DNA of 64,000 nucleotides from Solimonas variicoloris DSM 15731 (lineage in GTDB: Bacteria > Pseudomonadota > Gammaproteobacteria > Nevskiales > Nevskiaceae), in the NCBI RefSeq assembly GCF_000382285.1, contig NZ_KB907925.1, forward strand, positions 124,001-188,000. The letters run 5' to 3'. Shown piece by piece: positions 58,096 to 64,000 of this stretch; the stretch's first letter is position 1, and each line of letters starts with the position of its first letter. Below the pieces are notes generated by a model. That model made no database searches. It was not told the DNA's origin and saw nothing but the letters and a program-made list of their open reading frames with translations. The translations under genes were made by a program, and so were the position numbers.

Positions 58096-59751
58096 ATGGA
58101 AAACCGTCGCTTTATCCTGATCGCGCTGCTCGGCGTCGTCCTCTTCTTCCTCTACCAGGCCTGGCAGAAGGACTACGGCAACCACCAGCCGTCGCCGGTC
58201 GCGGACCAGTCCGCGCCGACGACGCCCGACGCCGTGGAAGCGCCCAGCGCCGCGACGGCGGCCGCGACCGAAGCCGGCGATGAGCCGGCGCCGGCGGCGC
58301 CCGCGCAGCGCATCCGCGTCGAGACCGACGTCTACATCGCCGAGATTTCCACGCTCGGCGGCGAGCTGCGCCGCCTGGAGCTGCGCCAGTATCCGGCGGA
58401 CAAGAACAAGCCCGAACCGATGTCGCTGCTCGACGATCGCAACGGCCGCCTGTTCGTGCTGCAAAGCGGCCTCGCCGGCTCCGAAAAGGCGCTGGTCACC
58501 GACAAGACGCCGTTCAGCAGCGCGCAGGCCGCGTACCAGCTTGCCGAAGGCCAGGACACGCTCGAGGTGACGCTGAGCTATCAGGGCGCCGATGGTCTGC
58601 AGGCGGAAAAGATCTACCGCTTCCATCGCGACAGCTACCAGATCGAGCTGAGCCAGACGATCCGCAACGGCAGCGGCGCCGAGCTCACGGTCAGCCCGTA
58701 TGCGCGGCTGGTGCGCAACGAGTTCAAGCCGGACGGCGAGCCCAAGTTCGCCCACACCTTCACCGGCGTCGGCTTCTATCAGCAGTCGGAGCCGGGCAGC
58801 GACAGCTACAAGTTCAAGAAGACCGCGCTCGACAAGCTGGCGTCCGATGGCTTCGACACGCAGCAGACCGGCGGCTGGATCACCATGCTGCAGCACTACT
58901 TCGTCGCCGCGATCGTGCCGCCGGCGGACGAGACGCTGCGCTACAGCGCGCGTCCGCGCGAGGCCGGCGGCTACCGCGCACAGGTGGTCGGCGCCAGCGT
59001 CGCCGTGCCGGCCGGTGCCGAGCATCGTTTCGACACCAAGCTCTATGTTGGCCCGAAGCTGCAGGACCGCGTCGACGACGTCGCCCCGGGCTTCGAGCTG
59101 ACGCTGGACTACGGCATCCTCAAGGCGATCGCCCGGCCGATGTTCTGGGTGCTCAAGCTGTTCCACACCTGGACCGGCAACTGGGGCGTCGCGATCATCC
59201 TGCTGACGATCGTCGTCAAGCTCGCGCTGTACAAGCTGTCCGAGGCGCAGTACCGCTCGATGGCGAAGATGAAGGTCTTCGGCCCGAAGATCCAGGACAT
59301 CCGCGAGCGTTACGCCGACGACCGCGAACGCCTGCAGAAGGCGATGATGGATCTGTACAAGAAGGAGGGCTTCAACCCGCTCGCGGGCTGCTGGCCGATC
59401 CTCGTGCAGTTCCCGATCTTCATCGCCCTGTACTGGGTGCTGCTCGAATCGGTCGAGCTGCGCCAGGCGCCGTTCATGCTGTGGCTGCAGGATCTGTCCG
59501 CGCCCGATCCGTTCTACGTGCTGCCGGTGCTCTACGGCATCACGATGTTCATCCAGCAGAAGATGTCCGGCAACACGGCGATGGACCCGACGCAGCAGCG
59601 CGTCATGCAGATCATGCCGATCGGCCTGACCGCCTTCTTCGCCTTCTTCCAGTCGGGCCTCGTGCTGTACTGGGTCGTCAACGGCCTGATCAGCATCGCC
59701 CAACAGTGGGTCATCACCCGGCGCCTCGCCGGCGAAGGCCTCAAGCGCTAG
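58096..59751 (+). CDS. yidC: Membrane protein insertase YidC
   Basis: A 551-residue insertase of the gram-negative type: an N-terminal helix ([21 protein letters not shown] region, here starting at 58096), a large periplasmic domain after an Ala/Thr/Pro linker (about 30-70), and five C-terminal helices. The core blocks NWGVAIILLTIVVKLALYKL, GCWPILVQFPIFIALYWVLLES and the ending QQWVITRRLAGEGLKR are conserved. The conserved Arg is in the LYKLSEAQYRSMAKMK loop context. It inserts membrane proteins with or without SecYEG. Confidence 0.97.
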   Translation: MENRRFILIALLGVVLFFLYQAWQKDYGNHQPSPVADQSAPTTPDAVEAPSAATAAATEAGDEPAPAAPAQRIRVETDVYIAEISTLGGELRRLELRQYPADKNKPEPMSLLDDRNGRLFVLQSGLAGSEKALVTDKTPFSSAQAAYQLAEGQDTLEVTLSYQGADGLQAEKIYRFHRDSYQIELSQTIRNGSGAELTVSPYARLVRNEFKPDGEPKFAHTFTGVGFYQQSEPGSDSYKFKKTALDKLASDGFDTQQTGGWITMLQHYFVAAIVPPADETLRYSARPREAGGYRAQVVGASVAVPAGAEHRFDTKLYVGPKLQDRVDDVAPGFELTLDYGILKAIARPMFWVLKLFHTWTGNWGVAIILLTIVVKLALYKLSEAQYRSMAKMKVFGPKIQDIRERYADDRERLQKAMMDLYKKEGFNPLAGCWPILVQFPIFIALYWVLLESVELRQAPFMLWLQDLSAPDPFYVLPVLYGITMFIQQKMSGNTAMDPTQQRVMQIMPIGLTAFFAFFQSGLVLYWVVNGLISIAQQWVITRRLAGEGLKR

Positions 59752-59758
59752 CCCGCCC

Positions 59759-59790
59759 GAGCGCACGCCGGTATCTGCCGGCGTGCGCTC
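59759..59790 (+). terminator. Hairpin between yidC and mnmE
   Basis: The arms GAGCGCACGCCGG (59759-59771) and CCGGCGTGCGCTC (59778-59790) close a six-base loop: a 13-base perfect stem, but without a T tract. It may attenuate or process the transcript rather than stop it completely. Confidence 0.55.
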
Positions 59791-59826
59791 GACGCTGTCG
59801 CGCTCCGGCTCGCTAGACTCGCCGGT

Positions 59827-61173
59827 ATGCCGATTCCGACCGATACCATCGTTGCCATCGCGACCGCCTCCGGTCGTGGCGGCGTCGGCATCGTGCGCCT
59901 GTCCGGTCCGCAGGCCAGCGCGATCGCCGCACAGCTCGCCGCGCCACTGCCGCCACCGCGCACGGCGGCCTTGCGCCACATCCGCGCCGCCGACGGCAGC
60001 GTGCTCGACAGCGGCCTGCTGCTGCATTTCCCCGCGCCGCACTCGTTCACCGGCGAGGACGTCGTCGAACTGCAGGCGCACGGCAGTCCGGTCGCGCTGC
60101 AGCTGATCGTGCAGGCCGCCTGCGCGGCCGGTGCGCGCCTGGCGCGGCCGGGCGAATTCTCCGAGCGCGCCTTCCTGAATCAGCGCATCGACCTTGCCCA
60201 GGCGGAAGCGATCGCCGATCTGATCGACGCCGCGACCACCGAGGCGGCGCGCGCCGCGCAGCGCTCGCTCGAAGGCGAGTTCTCGCGTCGCGTCGAGGCG
60301 ATCGCCGCGCAGCTCGTCGAGATCCGCATGTACGTCGAAGGCGCGCTCGACTTCTCCGACGAGGATGTCGACTGGCTGGCCGACGGTGCGCTCGGCACCA
60401 GGCTCGAAGCCGCGCGGGCCGCGCTCGACGAGCTGCTGGCGCGGGCCGCGCAGGGCCGGCGCCTGCGCGACGGCTACACCGTGGCGCTGACCGGCCGGCC
60501 GAACGTCGGCAAGTCGACGCTGCTCAATCGTCTGGCTGGCGCCGACGTCGCGATCGTCACCGAGATCGCCGGCACCACGCGCGACGTGCTGCGCGAGAAC
60601 CTCGACCTGCGCGGTCTGCCGGTGACGCTGGTCGACACCGCCGGCCTGCGCGAGTCCGACGATCCGGTCGAACGCGAAGGCATCCGCCGTGCGCGTCGCG
60701 CGCTGGAGCAGGCCGAGCTGGCACTGTTCATCGTCGATGCGCGCAGTGGCCTCGGTGCCGAGGACCGGCGCCTGCTCGAAGCGCTGCCGCCGTCGCTGCC
60801 GCGGCTGATCGTGCACAACAAGTGCGATCTGGTCCCGACGCTGGGTACGCGTGCGGAGAGCGCGGACGAACTGCATCTGTCGGCGGCGACCGGTGAAGGC
60901 ATCGAAAGCCTCATCGACGCGATCCACCGCCACGCCGGCCTGCACGCCGGCGGTGAGGGCGCGTTCTCGGCGCGCACGCGCCACGTCGAGGCGCTGCGCC
61001 GCGCCGCCGCGCATCTGCGGCAGGCCGCGCAGCGCCTGTCCGAGCGCTCGATGCCCGAACTCGCCGCCGAGGACCTGCGCCTGGCGCACGAAGCGCTCGG
61101 CGAGATCACCGGGCGCTTCACGAGCGAGGATCTGCTCGGGCGCATCTTCGCGAGCTTCTGCATCGGCAAGTGA
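59827..61173 (+). CDS. mnmE: tRNA uridine-5-carboxymethylaminomethyl GTPase MnmE
   Basis: A 448-residue protein: N-terminal THF-binding domain (TIVAIATASGRGGVGIVRLSG), helical domain, and a G domain with G1 GRPNVGKSTLLN, G3 DTAGLRES, G4 NKCD. It ends CIGK, the conserved catalytic Cys motif. It modifies wobble uridine in tRNA together with MnmG. Last gene of the yidD-yidC-mnmE run. Confidence 0.98.
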   Translation: MPIPTDTIVAIATASGRGGVGIVRLSGPQASAIAAQLAAPLPPPRTAALRHIRAADGSVLDSGLLLHFPAPHSFTGEDVVELQAHGSPVALQLIVQAACAAGARLARPGEFSERAFLNQRIDLAQAEAIADLIDAATTEAARAAQRSLEGEFSRRVEAIAAQLVEIRMYVEGALDFSDEDVDWLADGALGTRLEAARAALDELLARAAQGRRLRDGYTVALTGRPNVGKSTLLNRLAGADVAIVTEIAGTTRDVLRENLDLRGLPVTLVDTAGLRESDDPVEREGIRRARRALEQAELALFIVDARSGLGAEDRRLLEALPPSLPRLIVHNKCDLVPTLGTRAESADELHLSAATGEGIESLIDAIHRHAGLHAGGEGAFSARTRHVEALRRAAAHLRQAAQRLSERSMPELAAEDLRLAHEALGEITGRFTSEDLLGRIFASFCIGK

Positions 61174-61250
61174 GGCGCTCCGTGTCGCGCTGCGCCTGCG
61201 GCGCGCGCCGACTGATCTTCGCCAGCTCTGCCTGAACGCCAGACAAGCAA

Positions 61251-61282
61251 CGGCGGCCGCTTCGTTGCCGGAGCGGCCGCCG
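61251..61282. terminator. Hairpin between convergent mnmE and MFS genes
   Basis: The arms CGGCGGCCGCT (61251-61261) and AGCGGCCGCCG (61272-61282) form a perfect 11-base stem with a 10-base loop. It lies between the convergent genes and could end both transcripts, though no T run follows. Confidence 0.55.
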
Positions 61283-61301
61283 TGCACCTGCGTGATGCGG
61301 C

Positions 61302-62519
61302 TCAGTCGCCTTCGCGACGGCCGATCGAACGTGCCGCGAGCGCTGCCAGCGCCCCGCTCGTGGCGACCGCGACGACGCCCGGCCAGCCCCATTGCGCGAG
61401 CGCCAGACTGCCGAGCGCGGCGCCGCTGGCCATGCCGACGAACATGCCGGTGAACAGCAGCGCGTTGAGGCGGCTGCGGGCGCCGGCGTCGAGGCCGTAG
61501 ACGATGGTCTGATGCGCGACCAGCGCGGCCTGGATGCCGAAGTCGAAACCGATCGCGCTCGTCGCGATCAGGCCGATCTGGGCCTGCATCGACAGCAGCG
61601 GGCCGACCGCCATCGCCGCGAATGACAGCGCCGCGAGTCCGGCGCCGAGCCGTGCGACGCGATCGGGACCGTAACGGTCGGCGAGGCGGCCGGCGAGCGG
61701 CGCCGCCAGCGCGCCGGCGGCACCGGCCAGGCCGAAGGCGCCGGCCGCCGCGCTGCCGAGCTGGAAGCGGGCGTGCAGCATGATCGCGAGCGTCGACCAG
61801 AAGGCGCTGAAACCGAGCGACAGCAGGCCCTGCGACCAGGCCGCGCGGCGCAGCGCCGGATGCTGCCGCCACAGCCGCAGCAGCGAATGCAGCAGCGCGC
61901 CGTAGTGCAGCTGTGTGGTCGGCCGGAAGTGCGGCAGGCCGCGCCAGGCGGCGACGCCGATCGCCGCGATGCTGAACGCGGCGAGCACATAGACCGCGCG
62001 CCAGCCGAGATGCTCGGCGAGCAGGCCGCTGATCACGCGCGACAGCAGGATGCCGAGCAGCAGGCCGGTCATCACCGTGCCGACGATCTTGCCGCGATGG
62101 GCGTCGGGCGCCAGCGTCGCGGCGGCCGGCACGATGTCCTGCGCGAGCGTCGCCGTCAGGCCGACCGCGAGGCTCGCCGGCAGCAGCCAGCCGATGCCCG
62201 GCGCCGCCGCGCTGAGCAGCAGTGCGAAGCTCAGCAGCACGGCCTTGGCGACGATGATGCGGCGCCGGTCGTAGCGGTCGCCGAGCGGTGCGAGCAGCAG
62301 GATGCCGAGCGCGTAGCCGAGTTGCGTCAGGGTCGGCACCAGGCCGACGAGCCGGCTGTCGCTGTGCAGATCGGCGCCGAGCACGCCGAGCATCGGCTGG
62401 CTGTAGTACAGCGAAGCGACGCTGAGGCCGGCCGCGGTGGCCAGCAGCAGGATCAGCGAAGGCGCAAGGTTCGCGGTCGGTGCAGAAAGGTTTGCATGCA
62501 TGGGTTGAATGGTAGACAT
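61302..62519 (-). CDS. MFS transporter
   Basis: A 405-residue protein with about 12 hydrophobic helices. The loop-2 motif LLAPLGDRYDRRRII and the start AAGLSVASLYYSQPMLGVL are typical of major facilitator exporters of the EmrD/NepI-like sort. The start at 62519 is chosen because GGAG lies 7 nt before MSTIQP; an ATG at 62501 is a possible alternative. It diverges from the LysR regulator, 96 nt apart, a regulator/exporter pair like the one at 3.7-5.9 kb. Substrate unknown. Confidence 0.88.
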   Translation of the reverse strand: MSTIQPMHANLSAPTANLAPSLILLLATAAGLSVASLYYSQPMLGVLGADLHSDSRLVGLVPTLTQLGYALGILLLAPLGDRYDRRRIIVAKAVLLSFALLLSAAAPGIGWLLPASLAVGLTATLAQDIVPAAATLAPDAHRGKIVGTVMTGLLLGILLSRVISGLLAEHLGWRAVYVLAAFSIAAIGVAAWRGLPHFRPTTQLHYGALLHSLLRLWRQHPALRRAAWSQGLLSLGFSAFWSTLAIMLHARFQLGSAAAGAFGLAGAAGALAAPLAGRLADRYGPDRVARLGAGLAALSFAAMAVGPLLSMQAQIGLIATSAIGFDFGIQAALVAHQTIVYGLDAGARSRLNALLFTGMFVGMASGAALGSLALAQWGWPGVVAVATSGALAALAARSIGRREGD

Positions 62520-62615
62520 CGAGCGGCTCCAGTCTGGAAGCGACGTGCGCATTGTCCTTAGGCGGCTGGCGGCCTGGTAGGCGCGTCCTCTGCAGATCTG
62601 CTATACGCTCCGCGC

Positions 62616-63548
62616 ATGGCCGTTGCTTCGTACACGCCGGGAACCGACCGCCTCGAACTGATGCAGACCTTCGTGCGCATCGTCGAGGCCGGCAGTCTGT
62701 CGGCGGCCGCCGAGCAGCTCGGCACCACGCAGCCGACGGTTAGCCGTCGCCTGCAGACGCTGGAGCGCGCGCTCGGCCTGCGTCTGCTGCAGCGTTCGAC
62801 GCACGGCCTGCGCATGACGCCCGACGGCGAGCGCTGCTACGCCGGCGCCAAGGCCCTGCTCGACGACTGGGAGGCGCTCGAAACCGAGCTGCGCGGCGCG
62901 CAGGACGAGCCGGGCGGGCGGCTGCGCGTGGTCGTGCCGCACGCGTTCGGTCAGGGCCAGCTGATCGAGCCGCTGACCGACTACCTGCGCCGCTATCCGC
63001 GCGTCTCGGTCGAGTGGCTGCTGCATGACCGCCAGCCGGATTTCATCGCCGATGGCGTCGACTGTGCGATTCACGTCGGCGCCGTCGACGATCCGGCGGT
63101 CGTCGCGCAGCGGCTCGCCGAAGTGCCGCGCATCGTCGTCGCAGCGCCGTCGCTGCTCGGCGAAAACCCGCTGCCCGAGGCGCCACAAGCGCTCGCCGCA
63201 CTGCCCTGGCTCGCGCTGCGCACCTTCTATCGCGACGAGGTATCGCTGATCCGTCCGCAGGACGGCGCCCGCGAGCGCTTCGCAATCTGCCCGCGCCTGG
63301 CCACCGACAGCCTGTACGCGCTGCGCACTGCGGCGCTCGCCGGCCTCGGCGCGGCGATCGTCTCGGCCTGGCTGGTCGCCGACGACCTCGCGCGCGGCGA
63401 GTTGCGCCGCCTCGCGCCGCAGTGGGAGGCGCAGCCGCTGCCGGTCTACCTCGTCTATCCGCAGGCCCGCTTCTACCCGGCGCGCCTGCGCCGCTTCCTC
63501 GCGCTGATGCGCGAGCGCATGCCGATGATCGACGGCATGCGGCCCTGA
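62616..63548 (+). CDS. LysR-family transcriptional regulator
   Basis: A 310-residue regulator: helix-turn-helix in TFVRIVEAGSLSAAAEQLG and TTQPTVSRRLQTLERALG (about 15-50), then a LysR substrate domain (RLRVVVPHAFGQGQLIEPL). It diverges from the MFS gene, which it probably controls. The effector is unknown. Confidence 0.92.
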   Translation: MAVASYTPGTDRLELMQTFVRIVEAGSLSAAAEQLGTTQPTVSRRLQTLERALGLRLLQRSTHGLRMTPDGERCYAGAKALLDDWEALETELRGAQDEPGGRLRVVVPHAFGQGQLIEPLTDYLRRYPRVSVEWLLHDRQPDFIADGVDCAIHVGAVDDPAVVAQRLAEVPRIVVAAPSLLGENPLPEAPQALAALPWLALRTFYRDEVSLIRPQDGARERFAICPRLATDSLYALRTAALAGLGAAIVSAWLVADDLARGELRRLAPQWEAQPLPVYLVYPQARFYPARLRRFLALMRERMPMIDGMRP

Positions 63549-63760
63549 CCCGCACGAACCGACGCGGTTCGGAGCGGCACCGGCGTTCCATTTCGCGGAG
63601 CGGACAACGCTCCCGGTGCTGCGCGACTTCCGCCGTCTTTGGGCCGGTCGGCGCCGTATACGGGTTTCCTATGCGCCGTCGTGCCGTCCAGCCTCGAATT
63701 CCTACGGGCGTCCCGATTCCAATACCGACGCCGCATCCGCGGCCGCGTATCGGATTCGCC

Positions 63761-63874
63761 ATGAGCAGCTTGTTCTTTCTCGGCCTGGGTGTGAGCGGTG
63801 TGGTGCTGCTGTTGCTCTATGCCCGCAGCAAAAGCCGCCGCCAGCGTCAGTTGTACCGGCGCTCCCGCTCCTGA
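63761..63874 (+). CDS. Small single-helix membrane peptide, 37 aa
   Basis: A 37-residue peptide: MSSLFFLGLGVSGVVLLLLY is one hydrophobic helix, followed by a basic tail (ARSKSRRQRQLYRRSRS). The composition, helix then Arg/Lys end, is typical of tail-in membrane micropeptides. No clear ribosome-binding site precedes the ATG, and no family was recognised, so it may be a chance frame. Confidence 0.4.
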   Translation: MSSLFFLGLGVSGVVLLLLYARSKSRRQRQLYRRSRS

Positions 63875-63929
63875 AGGCGGGCCAGACCGCCGTCTCCGAT
63901 CGCGCCATCCATCCGCGCGAGGTTTTTCC

Positions 63930-64000
63930 ATGCATCTACTTACCAGCTTCCCGGCAGCGGCGTTCATCGCGGCTGCCTCGCTGGCGGCGCCGGCCGCCGC
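63930..64000 (+). CDS. 5' end of an exported protein (cut by window edge)
   Basis: The first 23 codons give MHLLTSFPAAAFIAAASLAA and continue with Pro-Ala-Ala: a signal peptide with Ala-rich core. CGAGG precedes the ATG at about eight bases. Only the leader is visible, so the function is unknown. Confidence 0.6.
   Translation, partial: MHLLTSFPAAAFIAAASLAAPAA

Noticed and set aside
58006-61872. A 1288-codon minus-strand open frame
   Set aside because: It spans yidC, mnmE and part of the MFS gene in antisense; all three real genes have clear motifs on the other frames.

Overview
The window is a GC-rich bacterial chromosome segment from a gammaproteobacterium. The evidence is the gene order gyrB-recF-dnaN-dnaA facing rpmH-rnpA-yidD-yidC-mnmE, the pilMNOPQ-aroK-aroB-dgt block diverging from a PBP1a gene, and a gltBD pair. 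The AlkB-rubredoxin fusion and general style would suit the Nevskiales/Solimonadaceae or a neighbouring Xanthomonadales-like lineage; that placement is inference. No rRNA, tRNA, CRISPR array, prophage or intact insertion sequence was recognised.

Layout. 1-3.5 kb: the 3' end of a DUF445 membrane protein, then a minus-strand accessory patch with a ParD/ParE-type toxin-antitoxin pair, two orphan small proteins in locally AT-richer DNA, a DUF4256 protein and a lipoprotein. A 32-nt direct repeat flanks the toxin-antitoxin pair. 3.7-8.6 kb: a LysR regulator diverging from an MFS exporter, then an AraC-type regulator diverging from an alkane 1-monooxygenase fused to rubredoxin, with two matched palindromes between them. 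8.6-18 kb: a YciI-like protein, a GFA protein, a phosphoethanolamine transferase, a DUF318 permease with a CxxC thioredoxin-like partner, OsmC, a very large DUF748/AsmA-like protein and another AraC regulator. 18-21.8 kb: an ethanolamine operon (eutB-eutC-permease). 21.9-29.3 kb: YceH, an AhpD-like protein and an Asp-nucleophile alpha/beta hydrolase diverging from a CGNR regulator plus nitronate monooxygenase; then a two-component system, a small integral membrane protein and a PAP2 phosphatase. 29.3-35.4 kb: gltD and gltB, with a decayed tandem copy of the gltD 3' end. 35.6-39.7 kb: a Phd/PIN toxin-antitoxin pair, a YXWGXW-repeat protein and a secreted subtilase with a GlyGly-CTERM-like tail.

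39.7-61.2 kb is conserved core: dgt, aroB, aroK, pilQ-pilM (type IV pilus secretin and alignment complex), PBP1a, a conserved hypothetical, gyrB, recF, dnaN, dnaA, rpmH, rnpA, yidD, yidC and mnmE. The likely replication origin is the AT-rich, DnaA-box-bearing gap between dnaN and dnaA, with one more consensus box upstream of dnaA. 61.3-64 kb: an MFS exporter diverging from a LysR regulator, a 37-residue membrane peptide, and the start of an exported protein cut by the window edge.

Nothing here is convincingly a wholly new system. The best leads are the paired operators in front of alkB-rubredoxin, the repeated GTAAC/GTTAC operator at the CGNR locus, the cassette-like accessory patch at 0.4-3.1 kb, and the duplicated gltD tail.
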